This document shows, piece by piece, positions 52,642-62,105 of a DNA stretch of 64,000 nucleotides (positions are counted from its first letter, which is position 1; the number at the start of each line of letters is the position of its first letter). The notes beneath the pieces were generated by a model. That model saw nothing but the letters and a program-made list of their open reading frames with translations, was not told where the DNA came from and searched no databases. A program made the position numbers and the translations under genes. Origin of the DNA: Clostridiales bacterium (GTDB taxonomy: Bacteria > Bacillota > Clostridia > Lachnospirales > CAG-274); contig JAHALF010000010.1 of the NCBI GenBank assembly GCA_018371275.1, positions 13,072 through 77,071 on the forward strand, given 5' to 3'.

Positions 52642-54042
52642 CTACACCCCTTTATTAATTAATTCATAAATTGTTCTAACTGTAACACCAGATGCACCTT
52701 TTGAAGAATATTCGTAAACAACTGGCCATTGGATAGCTGTTGCTGCAATATCAAGGTGTATCCAAGGTATATCATCTACAAATTCTTTTAAGAACATACT
52801 AGCTGTTATTGTACCTGCTGAGCCTGTATTTTTTATATCTGCTACATCACTATCTATATAAGAACGATATCTTTCATCTAAAGGCATTCTCCAAAAATCT
52901 TCTCCTGTCTCTTTAGCCGTTTCCATAAATTTTTCATAAAATTCATCATTATTAGAAAAAATAGGAGTAAATAGACTACCAAATGTTGAACCAGCAAGTC
53001 CTGTTAAAGTTGCCATATCTATAACTTTAGACACTTTTTGTTTATCTATAATATAATGTAGAGCATCTGCTAAAGTTAATCTACCCTCAGCATCTGTATT
53101 TAAAACTTCAATAGTTTTACCTTTCATTGATTTTACAACATCTCCAGGTTTATAGCTATTTCCATCTACAACATTTTCGCAAGTAGCAACTACTGCTTTA
53201 ACATTAACTTTACATTTATTTTTTGCTAAACTACTCATTATAGCTATTACATAAGCTGCTCCACTCATATCAGATTTCATATATTTAAGGCCTTCGTGGC
53301 TTTTTATAGAGTAACCACCTGTATCACAAGTAAGCCCTTTGCCTACAAGACCAATAAAATCTTTATCCCCACCATTATTATACTCCATAACAATAAGACG
53401 TGGTCTATTATTTGTACCTTTACTTACAGTTAAAAATGCTTCCATACCAAGTTCTTTAATTTTATCTTCTTCTAAAACTTCAATTTTAAATCCACTTTCA
53501 TTAGCTATTTCTACTGCTCTTTTAGCTAATTCTTCTGGGTATAAATTGTTAGTAGGTTCTACTATCATATCTCTAGCATTATTTATAGCTTTAGCTATAT
53601 TAGAAACCTCATTTAATATATCATTTTTATTAGATATACTAAATCCATCTATGTATACATTTTTTTCTTTTTCTTCATCTTTATCAGATTTATATTTTTT
53701 AAAATCATAATCTGTAAGTAATAATCCCTCTACCATAGCTTTTAAAAATACTTCTTCTTCTAAATTTGCAAAATTTATTTTTTCTATAAGAATATTTTTA
53801 AATTTAAGTTCATCTATTTTTTTTAATAGTTTAGCACAATTATTTCTTAATAAATTATTAGTAAGCTTTTCTTTATCTCCAAGACCAAAATATAGTATAT
53901 GTGGTTTATTTTCATCTAGAGAAGGTATAAAGAAAAGTTCTCCTTCTTTACCTTCAAATAAATCTTGTATAACTTTATCTTTTTCATAATAAGTAGATAC
54001 TATAACTTCTGGTTTATCAAAATTTTCTAAATAAAAATTCAT
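52642..54042 (-). CDS. M17 leucyl aminopeptidase family protein
   Basis: 466 residues. The N-terminal macro-like domain (about 1-150) is followed by the catalytic domain: VGKGLTCDTGGYSIK (usual form VGKGITFDSGGxxxK), MKSDMSGAAYVIAIM and the metal/catalytic motif NTDAEGRLTLADALHYI. Zinc/manganese exopeptidase, usually a hexamer in the cytosol. Its presence inside a glycosidase operon suggests trimming of glycopeptides, an inference. GGAG ribosome binding site; 15 bases downstream of the GH18 gene. Confidence 0.93.
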   Translation of the reverse strand: MNFYLENFDKPEVIVSTYYEKDKVIQDLFEGKEGELFFIPSLDENKPHILYFGLGDKEKLTNNLLRNNCAKLLKKIDELKFKNILIEKINFANLEEEVFLKAMVEGLLLTDYDFKKYKSDKDEEKEKNVYIDGFSISNKNDILNEVSNIAKAINNARDMIVEPTNNLYPEELAKRAVEIANESGFKIEVLEEDKIKELGMEAFLTVSKGTNNRPRLIVMEYNNGGDKDFIGLVGKGLTCDTGGYSIKSHEGLKYMKSDMSGAAYVIAIMSSLAKNKCKVNVKAVVATCENVVDGNSYKPGDVVKSMKGKTIEVLNTDAEGRLTLADALHYIIDKQKVSKVIDMATLTGLAGSTFGSLFTPIFSNNDEFYEKFMETAKETGEDFWRMPLDERYRSYIDSDVADIKNTGSAGTITASMFLKEFVDDIPWIHLDIAATAIQWPVVYEYSSKGASGVTVRTIYELINKGV

Positions 54043-54057
54043 ATTTATCTCCTTAAA

Positions 54058-55071
54058 TTAACTTAAAACTTTTCTTAAATAAGTAGTTAATGTAAAAGTA
54101 TCATCTAAACAATATTCCCAATACATAAGACCACAAAGTCCATTTTCTTTAACATAATCCGCTTTAGCTTTAATAGAATCTTCATCATCATAGCTTATAA
54201 ATGTATTACCATTAAATAAATATGGTGCTTTTGCATCATCATCCCAATATCTAGTATAACCATTTTTATTTATGTATTCTTTAACTAACTCACCATAACC
54301 TGGTCCATATCCACCAGTAGAATCTGCCATTTGCATATGCCCATTATCAACATTAGGTACGCCTGTCCACATTCTAGAATAAAAAGCGACACCCATAATA
54401 ATTTTTTCTTTTGGTACACCAGCTTCTATAAATTTACTAATAGTATTATGTGCACTAACAGAATTTAAGTCTGTTGGACTTGTATAAAGGTTTGTATGAT
54501 GTCCTGTTTGTTTAGAGAATCCTCCTCTTAAATCATATGTCATAATTTGAACTATATCTAAATATTTAGATGCCTTGTCCATTTCTGTACATCTTAAGAA
54601 ATATTCATCTCCACCAGTAGCTACCATAAGTAAACATTTTTTATTTTCAACTTTATCAAGCTCATTTCTTAAAGCTTCTAAAAGTAATGTAAAGTTTACT
54701 TTATCATCTGGAGATGCATCTATACCTGCTATACTAATACAAGGATATTCCCAGTCTATATCTATACCATCTAAATCATATTGTTTAAGAATATCTACTG
54801 CAGTTTTTGCAAATCTTTCTCTACCTTCTTTTGTAGATGCTGCTGTAGAAAAACCTCCAGCGCTCCACCCGCCTACTGATAAGCATATTTTAAGCTCTGG
54901 ATTTATTTCTTTAGCCCATTTCATATATTTAGGTGCTTCTTGTGGTTCCCAAACTACATCACCATTTTTAACATGTCCAAATGCAATATTTATAATGCTT
55001 AAAGCTTTAACATCTTCTTCTTTTAATAAATTAAAATCCTTTGTACCAACATATCCTATTACCGTTTTCAT
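54058..55071 (-). CDS. GH18 family glycoside hydrolase
   Basis: 337 residues, single TIM barrel. Family motifs KICLSVGGWSAGGF and the catalytic DLDGIDIDWEYP (DxxDxDxE, acid Glu) are intact, with QIMTYDLRGGF, KIIMGVAFYSRMW and the closing GLMYWEYCLDD. GH18 covers chitinases and endo-beta-N-acetylglucosaminidases that cut the N-glycan chitobiose core; the barrel with a chitinase insertion-like region leaves both possible. No signal peptide or binding module. GGAG ribosome binding site. Confidence 0.92.
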   Translation of the reverse strand: MKTVIGYVGTKDFNLLKEEDVKALSIINIAFGHVKNGDVVWEPQEAPKYMKWAKEINPELKICLSVGGWSAGGFSTAASTKEGRERFAKTAVDILKQYDLDGIDIDWEYPCISIAGIDASPDDKVNFTLLLEALRNELDKVENKKCLLMVATGGDEYFLRCTEMDKASKYLDIVQIMTYDLRGGFSKQTGHHTNLYTSPTDLNSVSAHNTISKFIEAGVPKEKIIMGVAFYSRMWTGVPNVDNGHMQMADSTGGYGPGYGELVKEYINKNGYTRYWDDDAKAPYLFNGNTFISYDDEDSIKAKADYVKENGLCGLMYWEYCLDDTFTLTTYLRKVLS

Positions 55072-55109
55072 ATAAAATCTCCTCTTAATGTAAGTATTTA
55101 TTTAATTTA

Positions 55110-55133
55110 GCCACCTCATATATCAGAAGTGGC
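55110..55133 (-). other. Intergenic hairpin between GH20 and GH18 genes
   Basis: GCCACCTC (55110-55117) pairs with GAAGTGGC (55126-55133), one G-U. Followed on minus by TAAATTAAAT. Too weak a T run for a clear terminator; could set expression ratios. Confidence 0.45.
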
Positions 55134-55147
55134 CATTTAGTTTTAAA

Positions 55148-57022
55148 CTACCAAATCATTTTACTAGCAGTCATACATCTTTGTGCCCTATTATAATGTA
55201 CTATTTCTCCCATACCATCTTCTCTATAATGAGTAGCTGGCAATCTATTTTCCTCTAATTCTTCTATTTTTTCTATTTTACCATCTAAATAAGATTGTAA
55301 TATAAATTTTGTTGTATAAAGACGGCTTATAATTCCACCAAATCTTTGGTCTAAAACTTCAAATCCATAGCTTTTATTTGTAATACACCATTCTTTTAAT
55401 CTTGCATATTTTAATTTTTCTAAAAGAAGTATTAAAGGTTCAATTTGATTAGTAATTATATTTTTCAAATTATCTTTATCTCTATTGTTATAAGCTTTAT
55501 ATAAATTTAAACCCAAATTCCATTTAAGACTTAATACTTCACCAAATACACCATAAAACTCATTTGTAGCCTTTAAAGCTTCATCTTTATCATCTTTAGC
55601 CTTATTATAAAAGTAAGTTGATAAATCTTTATATATAGATGTTAAATCATCTTTTACAACTTCTGTATGATTTACAAATTTACTACATAATGGATCTTCA
55701 TACAATGTATATTTAGAAGGTGTAACTGTTGCTGATTTATCTTCAACGCTTGGGAATATATCAAATTCTTGAGGTTTCATAAAGTTTTCATAATCCATAC
55801 CTGTTATATACAATAAATTTTCTTTAAATTCTTCTAAATTTATATCTTTATTATATTGGTGTTCACCAAATAACACACAACCAAAAATAATTGTTGTAAC
55901 CGGAGATTCACAACCATCATCTGCCCAAGCTGTTGTCATAACTTCTCTAATACCTTTGTTTTTACAAGCTGTTAAAGAAGCATTTGTAGCAGCTAATGTT
56001 TTACCGTGGTGAGATGCATACCCTATCCATCTCCAAGAGCCACCTGCAAACATAATATCTTTATTAGTTATTTTTCCTCTTTTTTCAAAATTTTGTTCGT
56101 AATGCTCTATAGAATTATTATAATAATCCCAATACATTAAATCTATACCATCTGGTATTTTATAATCATTACTTTCTGTTTTAGAATAACCGCTAAAAAA
56201 CATATCATCCCAAATAATTGGTCTAACATTATGTTTTTTACAAATATTTAACATATTTTCTAAATGTTCTCTCATTATTTCTGTTTTTGGTTTTAACCCA
56301 TTTTTATCAGCATAAGCCCCTCTACCAAGGTTATATGCTTCGTCCATACCTATATGTATTCTTCTACTTCTAAATGTATTAGATAAATAACATATCATTC
56401 TATCAAGTAAATCTTTAACATCATCACTTCCTACATTTAAAACATCATCTATGTCTGCATATTTGCTTGCTATATGTTCCCACATAAAAAATTGATTTAA
56501 ATGTGCTAGTGTTTGTATACAAGGTATAAGCTCTATACCAAACATATAGGCATAGTCATCTATTTCTTTAAGCTCTTCTGTTGTATAAGCTCCCCTTAAA
56601 TATCCAAAATATTCTTCACTGTCTAATTTATAAGTATCTTCCATATAAAGCATAAAAACATTTTGTCCAATAACAGCTAGTTGTTCTATCATTTTCTTAG
56701 CATAAGAAACATTTAAAACACCATTTCTTGAACAATCTATCATTAAACCATTAAAGTTAAACCAAATATCTGTTGATATATTAAATGTTTTTTTACCTTT
56801 TTTTTCATTTTTATCTACAATCATAATTGCTCTAAAAAAGGCTGGCATATCTTTATATACTATATCTATGCTATCTTCAGTTGCATTTATTTTTAAAATA
56901 TTTTCATCTGTTTTAGTAGCTATAATAGTCCTACCAGCATCATCTAATTTAAAATTATAACGATTAGCCAAAATTTTAAGTGGTTCTATTAGTTTAGTAT
57001 CTAAATTTTTAATATTGTACAT
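55148..57022 (-). CDS. GH20 family beta-N-acetylhexosaminidase
   Basis: 624 residues. An N-terminal GH20b-like alpha/beta domain (about 1-105) is followed by the catalytic barrel. It begins FNGLMIDCSRNGVLNVSYAK and contains LIPCIQTLAHLNQF and the catalytic pair in RRIHIGMDEAYNLGRG (Asp-Glu). Further IIWDDMFFSGYS and AWADDGCESP. The C-terminal 200 residues are helical. Removes terminal GlcNAc or GalNAc. No signal peptide. First gene of the glycan operon, behind its own promoter; GAGGTG ribosome binding site. Confidence 0.93.
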   Translation of the reverse strand: MYNIKNLDTKLIEPLKILANRYNFKLDDAGRTIIATKTDENILKINATEDSIDIVYKDMPAFFRAIMIVDKNEKKGKKTFNISTDIWFNFNGLMIDCSRNGVLNVSYAKKMIEQLAVIGQNVFMLYMEDTYKLDSEEYFGYLRGAYTTEELKEIDDYAYMFGIELIPCIQTLAHLNQFFMWEHIASKYADIDDVLNVGSDDVKDLLDRMICYLSNTFRSRRIHIGMDEAYNLGRGAYADKNGLKPKTEIMREHLENMLNICKKHNVRPIIWDDMFFSGYSKTESNDYKIPDGIDLMYWDYYNNSIEHYEQNFEKRGKITNKDIMFAGGSWRWIGYASHHGKTLAATNASLTACKNKGIREVMTTAWADDGCESPVTTIIFGCVLFGEHQYNKDINLEEFKENLLYITGMDYENFMKPQEFDIFPSVEDKSATVTPSKYTLYEDPLCSKFVNHTEVVKDDLTSIYKDLSTYFYNKAKDDKDEALKATNEFYGVFGEVLSLKWNLGLNLYKAYNNRDKDNLKNIITNQIEPLILLLEKLKYARLKEWCITNKSYGFEVLDQRFGGIISRLYTTKFILQSYLDGKIEKIEELEENRLPATHYREDGMGEIVHYNRAQRCMTASKMIW

Positions 57023-57356
57023 TTATATGCACCTCTTCCTTATACTAAATTTTTTAATTTTAAAGATAATATAAACTAGCTATCTATATGATATTTATAA
57101 AAGCTTAATAAATAACCTTAATATAAATAAAATTAATTTATCCATCTTTAATTATTATAATATAATAATTATCATAGTTTGTAAAGTATTATATATAAAA
57201 CAATTAACTAAAAATATAATATCTTTAAAAGCTATTTTTATATAAATTTACCTTGTTAAATTATAGTAATTTTTTATATATTTTATATTTTAATTCGACA
57301 TTTAATTGTTATTTACTCTATATTTAATTATTTTTTAGGTAAAGTTTAGCTAAATT
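57023..57356. other. Non-coding region upstream of the glycan operon
   Basis: 334 bases, A/T-rich. It contains the GH20 promoter. No cre-like catabolite site, regulator gene or clear terminator was seen; TTTAGCTAAA near 57350 is a short palindrome of unknown value. Confidence 0.6.
57157..57185 (-). promoter_or_regulatory. Sigma-A promoter of the glycan operon
   Basis: TTTACA (57180-57185), 17 bases, TATTAT (57157-57162) on minus, leaving a leader of about 130 bases before the GH20 gene. Confidence 0.65.
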
Positions 57357-57629
57357 TTAAATAAGATTGCTTATTAAAGATAACATATTTAAAAATTTCT
57401 CTCTTTCTTCTTTAGGCATATTTAAAGATATAGTTTTTATAAGAGCATCGCTTTCCTCTTTTGACAAACTAGTCCCCTTTGGCATATTTCTATAAAAATT
57501 CATTATTTGTAACATCATTTCGTTTGTGCTTTTCCCATTTAAATTAGATATTAACACTTTAAAATCATCTAGAACTTTCCTATCTATAGCTTTAAAAGCC
57601 TCTTGTTCAAAAAGCTTATTGTAATCCAT
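57357..57629 (-). CDS. Small helical protein of unknown function (90 aa)
   Basis: MDYNKLFEQEAFKAIDRKVL opens an all-helical protein; the second half has LSKEESDALIKTISLNMPKE and EREKFLNMLSLI. This pattern (helices, then KEESD-LI-x-NM-x-KEE) resembles small proteins of unknown role in clostridial genomes, recalled rather than searched. It overlaps the end of the 134-residue gene by 14 bases, so the two are translationally coupled. A GGAG site lies inside the upstream gene. No membrane segment. Confidence 0.7.
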   Translation of the reverse strand: MDYNKLFEQEAFKAIDRKVLDDFKVLISNLNGKSTNEMMLQIMNFYRNMPKGTSLSKEESDALIKTISLNMPKEEREKFLNMLSLISNLI

Positions 57630-58020
57630 TATCTACACTCCTTTTATAATTTTTAGACATTATATCCTTAATTTCAATAACTTTTACTACTAAATCTGCC
57701 ATATATTTGTTTTTTTCATTTAAATTACTTTTTATATATAAAATAGCCTCTTTTTTTAAATCTAAAATTTTATCCTCATCTATAGATTCATATGTTTTTT
57801 TATAACTGTTTATTAATTGATTTACTTCCAAATAATTTATAATTTTATATATATTTTCATTATCTTCTACAATAAGTGGTAATAACTCTTTTATATAATT
57901 AGTGTTTTTATAATTCTTCATTAACAAACTATCTTCTTTTTTATCTTCTTTCTGTGTATTTTTTAGTGTATTTAAAATTAAGCTTATATTATTAAAATCT
58001 ATATTGTTTTCTGATTTCAT
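57616..58020 (-). CDS. Charged helical protein of unknown function (134 aa)
   Basis: The start at 58020 (MKSENNIDFNNISLILNTLK) has AAGGAGG 6 bases upstream; a longer frame from 58077 would run through it. The protein is helical, acidic and basic in blocks, with YIKELLPLIVEDNENIYKII and a C-terminal YMADLVVKVIEIKDIMSKNY. No domain recognised. It is coupled to the 90-residue gene downstream and separated from the DUF6514-like gene upstream by a terminator. Confidence 0.7.
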   Translation of the reverse strand: MKSENNIDFNNISLILNTLKNTQKEDKKEDSLLMKNYKNTNYIKELLPLIVEDNENIYKIINYLEVNQLINSYKKTYESIDEDKILDLKKEAILYIKSNLNEKNKYMADLVVKVIEIKDIMSKNYKRSVDNGLQ

Positions 58021-58054
58021 ATATAACCTCCTTATATATTTATATAAAATATGC

Positions 58055-58109
58055 AAAAAGAAGAAAAATAAGTACATATTATTAAAATATATAAATATTT
58101 TTCTTCTTT
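58055..58109 (-). terminator. Terminator after the DUF6514-like gene
   Basis: A 14-bp perfect stem, AAAGAAGAAAAATA (58057-58070) with TATTTTTCTTCTTT (58096-58109), around a 25-base loop; T run on minus. Confidence 0.75.
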
Positions 58110-58115
58110 AATAAG

Positions 58116-58385
58116 TTAGTCTATAATATTATCTAATACATTTATAAGATTTAATGGTAAAACTTCATTGTCTACTAAACTATCAAATATATTTTCAGCA
58201 TAATTTAAATCTTTTGTAAAATCTAAAAACTCTTTTACTATAATGTCATTTGTCTCTAAATCTGTTGACTTTACTTTAAACCCATAAACTATCGCATCTA
58301 AAATTTTACTTTCTATAAGTTCATATTCTACATTTATAATTTTACTATCACAATTAATATTAATATTTTTAAAATTTTTAATCAT
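58116..58385 (-). CDS. DUF6514-like small protein
   Basis: 89 residues from MIKNFKNININCDSKIINVE; AAGGGG lies 8 bases upstream of the ATG at 58385 (an in-frame GTG at 58394 is closer to that site and less likely). A beta-rich first half, YELIESKILDAIVYGFKVKS, is followed by DFTKDLNYAENIFDSLVDNE and a terminal INVLDNIID. Layout and the acidic end resemble DUF6514, a small clostridial family of unknown role; recalled match only. Single-gene unit. Confidence 0.7.
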   Translation of the reverse strand: MIKNFKNININCDSKIINVEYELIESKILDAIVYGFKVKSTDLETNDIIVKEFLDFTKDLNYAENIFDSLVDNEVLPLNLINVLDNIID

Positions 58386-58713
58386 ATAAATCACCCCTTA
58401 TGTAATAATTATATATATTATTTTAATTTTTTAAATATACAATTAGTACTTTTAAATTTTATTGTTAATTCTTAAAGTATTTTTTTATTCATATCTTATA
58501 TATTTATTATTTATATTTTAAATATATATTGTAATAACTCATATTTTTTATATACTATCAGTATATATTTTTTGTATAGTTTTTTATATTTAGAAATAAA
58601 TTGGAAAAAATTTTTATTTATAAATTTTTTTAATTTTTTTACCTTATAACAATAACCATTAAAATTTTTAAGAAGATTATATATGTATATAAAATTTTTA
58701 AAATATAATTTTG
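58386..58713. other. Non-coding region between nrdB and the DUF6514-like gene
   Basis: 328 bases of nearly pure A/T. It contains the palindrome TATATACT-ATC-AGTATATA (58549-58567), followed on plus by a T run although no plus gene precedes it. It may be an operator. No promoter could be assigned with confidence. Confidence 0.5.
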
Positions 58714-59742
58714 TTATTGCAAACTATCAAAGTCGAACACAGCTGCTTTTGTATAATTTAAAACTTTTGCTTCAAAAAAATCTGTTTTTGTATTATTTAT
58801 TTTTGAAAAACTTTCTATCCAAGACATAGGATTTTGCGTTATATCATTATATAATGGCTCTAGTCCTATTGCCCTTAATCTTAAATTTGATAAATATTTT
58901 ATATATCTATCTATTAAATCATTATTTAATCCTAAAATTTCATTGTTAGTCACGTATTGCCCCCAATATATTTCGTGTTCAACACCTGTCTTCATCATTT
59001 GTCTAAGTTCTTCTTCTAAATCTTTTGTAAATATATTTGGATTTTCTGTTTTAATTTCTTTTATTATATTTTGGAATAAAACAAGATGTGTTATTTCATC
59101 CCTATTTATATATTTAAAAATTGTACTTGTTGCAGTCATTTTACCTTGCCTAGCTAAAGTATAGAAAAAACTAAAACCAGAATAAAAATATATCCCTTCT
59201 AATATATAATTTGCCATAATTGCTTTTATAAAGTTTTCTTGTGTAGAATTTTGATTAAAATTCTCATATATACTAGCTATAAATTTATTTCTATTTAAAA
59301 GATGTTCATCTTCTCTCCACATATCATATATTTTATCTCTAGTTATAGGATTTGTAACTGTATCTAATATGTAAGAATAGCTTTGAGCGTGTATTTCTTC
59401 TTGAAAAGCTTGTATATTTAATAAAGAAGATACCTCAGATGCTGTTACATACCTTGATAAGTTAGGCAAATTTTCACTTTGTATAGAGTCTAAAAAATTT
59501 AAAAAAGATATTATTTTATCAAAAGCATTTCTTTCTCCATCTGTAAGATATGGAAATTGTTTTACATCTTCATTTAATGCTATTTCCTCTGGTATCCAAA
59601 AATTATTGAGCATTGTCCTATACATATTAGTTGCCCAATCATATTTTATTCTGTTCCACTCTCTAAGGTTTGTAGTATTTCCATTTATTATGCTAGATGT
59701 ACCCCTATTACCTTCTGCATTAAATATTTTTTTCTTTATCAT
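58714..59742 (-). CDS. nrdB: Class Ia ribonucleotide reductase, beta subunit
   Basis: 342 residues, the di-iron radical subunit. Iron and radical motif FQEEIHAQSYSYILDT supplies Glu, His and the tyrosyl-radical Tyr in the positions of E. coli Glu115, His118 and Tyr122. Other ligands lie in LNFLDSIQSENL-region, FIKAIMANYILEGIYFYSGF and RDEITHLVLFQNI. It makes the tyrosyl radical used by NrdA. GGAGG ribosome binding site overlaps the end of nrdA. No nrdI, so the class Ib system is unlikely. Confidence 0.95.
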   Translation of the reverse strand: MIKKKIFNAEGNRGTSSIINGNTTNLREWNRIKYDWATNMYRTMLNNFWIPEEIALNEDVKQFPYLTDGERNAFDKIISFLNFLDSIQSENLPNLSRYVTASEVSSLLNIQAFQEEIHAQSYSYILDTVTNPITRDKIYDMWREDEHLLNRNKFIASIYENFNQNSTQENFIKAIMANYILEGIYFYSGFSFFYTLARQGKMTATSTIFKYINRDEITHLVLFQNIIKEIKTENPNIFTKDLEEELRQMMKTGVEHEIYWGQYVTNNEILGLNNDLIDRYIKYLSNLRLRAIGLEPLYNDITQNPMSWIESFSKINNTKTDFFEAKVLNYTKAAVFDFDSLQ

Positions 59743-59757
59743 AATTTAACCTCCATA

Positions 59758-62037
59758 TTAACTAGAACAACTTGTACATTCATCCATTTCTAAAGATTGA
59801 TTTCTTATATAATAAATAGTTTTTATACCCATTTTCCAACAGTTTATATACATATCAAATATATCTTTAGCACTAAGCTCTGGTGTTATATATAAATTAA
59901 ATGATTGAGCTTGGTCTATATGTCTTTGTCTAATAGAACAAGCTTTTATGCTCCAATCCTGCTTTATATAATGTGCCTCTTTATATAGCCAAAAGTTGTC
60001 ATCATTCAAATTTGGTGCTGTTTTTGGCACATACATACCTTTCTTTTCTTCTACAAAAAACTTTTTAAATATTGGGTCTATTCCTGCTGTTGTATTAGCT
60101 ATATTTGATGTACTCCCTGTTGGTGCAACTGCCATTATATATCCATTTCTTATACCATATTTTTTTACATCTTCTTTTAGCTGCTCCCATCTTTTGGAAT
60201 TATAATTTCTTTTATCAAAATATTCTCCTGTTTGCCATTCTGAACCTTCAAATGATTCGTAAGCCCCTTTTTCTTTAGCTAGTTCCATAGATGCTTTTAT
60301 AGCATTATAAGCTATCTCTTCAAACAAAACATCTGCCTCTTTAAGATGTTCTTCGCTTTCCCATACTATCTTATTATTAACTAAATAATGATGGTAGCCA
60401 CTTGTACCTAACCCTATTGCTCTATATTTATCACTTGTAACTTTAGCATCTAATACTGGTAACTTATTAAGTGTGATAACATTATCAAGCATTCTTATTT
60501 GAAGTGGTATACAATCTTTTAATTCTTCTTTTGAAACTCTTCCAAGATTAACAGAGTTTAAGTTACAAGTAACCATATCACCTGACTTTATTTTTGTTGT
60601 AACAATATCATCTTGTTGTTTTTCTTCTATTAAAATGCTCTCGCTTGTATTTTGAGCTATTTCATGGCAAAGATTAGAAGAATATATTATTCCCTTATGC
60701 TTATTAGGATTAGCTTTATTTACTGTATCTCTAAAAAATATAAAAGGTGTTCCTGTTTCTACTGCACTTTTTAATATTTTTTTCATTATATCAAGACAAG
60801 GCGTTATTATTTTATCTATATTAGGGTTATTTTCACATTCTATATATCTTTTTGTAAACTCCTCATTATCATAATCATCAAAATAATCTTCTAAATAATA
60901 TCCCATTTCCTTATTTACTTGATATGGGTCAAATAGAGACCAGTTTTCTCTTTTTTCTAGCCTTTTCATAAATAAATCTGGAATACTAAGAGCTGGAAAT
61001 ATATCGTGAGCTTTTCTTCTATCATCACCATTATTTGTCTTTAAATCTAAAAAGTCATATAAATCTTTGTGCCATATATCTAAAGTTATAGATGCACTTC
61101 CTTTTCTTCTACCTAACTGATCAACTGCTATAGCTGTATCATTATATAATCTTATCCAAGGTATAACACCACCAGATGAATTTTTATTACCTCTTATATC
61201 ACTATTTAAGGCACGAACTTTACCCATATATATACCTAAAGCCCCACCGTGTTTAGAAACCTGTGCAAACTTTTGATTTACATCATATATAGACCATAAA
61301 TTATCTCCAACTGTAGATATAAAACAACTACTAAGTTGGTAAAAAGGAGTACCTGCATTAGCAAGTGTTGGTGTTGCAACAGTCATCTTTAGCATACTCA
61401 TAATATCATAAAACTTTTTGGCATAGTAAATTTTTTTATCCTTTTCTGGTATAGCTATATGCATAGCGATAATTAAAAACCTTTCCTGAGGTAACTCTAA
61501 AATTTCATTATTTAGACCTTTTACTAAATATCTTTTAGACAATAAATTTAAACCATCATAATTAAATAGTTTATCTCTATCACTTTTTATGTATTCTCCT
61601 AATTCTATTATTTCATCTTCTGTATAATGCTCTAATAAATAATCTCCATATAAATTTTTAGAAACAAGCATTTTTACTAGTTGTAAAAAATTTCCATAAC
61701 CAAAATGGCTATATTTTCTATTTATAGCTGCCTCTTTATATAAATCGTATATTAATAATCTAGAAGCTACATATTGCCAATTTATACTTATTTTTTTAAC
61801 TAAATTTCCATATCCATCATCTTCTGTATATATAACTTTTTCGATAGCCGTTTGTATTAGTGTTTTTTGTATTTCCTTTGTTGTCATACCATCTCTAAAT
61901 TGTAGCTTTGCATCTAGCTCTAACTCTTCTGGAGAACAGCCTTCTACACCATCGCAAGCAAATGCAATAACTTTTTTAGTTTTTTCAACACTTAATTTTT
62001 CAAAGCTTCCATCTCTCTTTTTAATATTTATTTCCAT
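59758..62037 (-). CDS. nrdA: Class Ia ribonucleotide reductase, alpha subunit
   Basis: 759 residues from MEINIKKRDGSFEKLSVEKT; AAAGGAA upstream supports 62037 rather than a frame from 62088. An ATP-cone (about 1-95) indicates allosteric activity control. Catalytic residues: Cys in QLSSCFISTVGDN, N-x-C-x-E in SNLCHEIAQNTS, Cys in VTCNLNSVNLG, Tyr pair in KTIYYIRNQS and the C-terminal redox pair DECTSCSS. It reduces ribonucleoside diphosphates. First gene of the nrdA-nrdB operon. Confidence 0.96.
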   Translation of the reverse strand: MEINIKKRDGSFEKLSVEKTKKVIAFACDGVEGCSPEELELDAKLQFRDGMTTKEIQKTLIQTAIEKVIYTEDDGYGNLVKKISINWQYVASRLLIYDLYKEAAINRKYSHFGYGNFLQLVKMLVSKNLYGDYLLEHYTEDEIIELGEYIKSDRDKLFNYDGLNLLSKRYLVKGLNNEILELPQERFLIIAMHIAIPEKDKKIYYAKKFYDIMSMLKMTVATPTLANAGTPFYQLSSCFISTVGDNLWSIYDVNQKFAQVSKHGGALGIYMGKVRALNSDIRGNKNSSGGVIPWIRLYNDTAIAVDQLGRRKGSASITLDIWHKDLYDFLDLKTNNGDDRRKAHDIFPALSIPDLFMKRLEKRENWSLFDPYQVNKEMGYYLEDYFDDYDNEEFTKRYIECENNPNIDKIITPCLDIMKKILKSAVETGTPFIFFRDTVNKANPNKHKGIIYSSNLCHEIAQNTSESILIEEKQQDDIVTTKIKSGDMVTCNLNSVNLGRVSKEELKDCIPLQIRMLDNVITLNKLPVLDAKVTSDKYRAIGLGTSGYHHYLVNNKIVWESEEHLKEADVLFEEIAYNAIKASMELAKEKGAYESFEGSEWQTGEYFDKRNYNSKRWEQLKEDVKKYGIRNGYIMAVAPTGSTSNIANTTAGIDPIFKKFFVEEKKGMYVPKTAPNLNDDNFWLYKEAHYIKQDWSIKACSIRQRHIDQAQSFNLYITPELSAKDIFDMYINCWKMGIKTIYYIRNQSLEMDECTSCSS

Positions 62038-62076
62038 AAATACAATATTCCTTTCTTGATTAATAAGACAATTTAT

Positions 62077-62105
62077 ATAGTAGCACATATAGGATATTTT
62101 TTCAA
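62077..62105 (-). promoter_or_regulatory. Sigma-A promoter of nrdA-nrdB
   Basis: TTGAAA (62100-62105), 17 bases, TACTAT (62077-62082) on minus, about 40 bases before nrdA. Confidence 0.75.
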
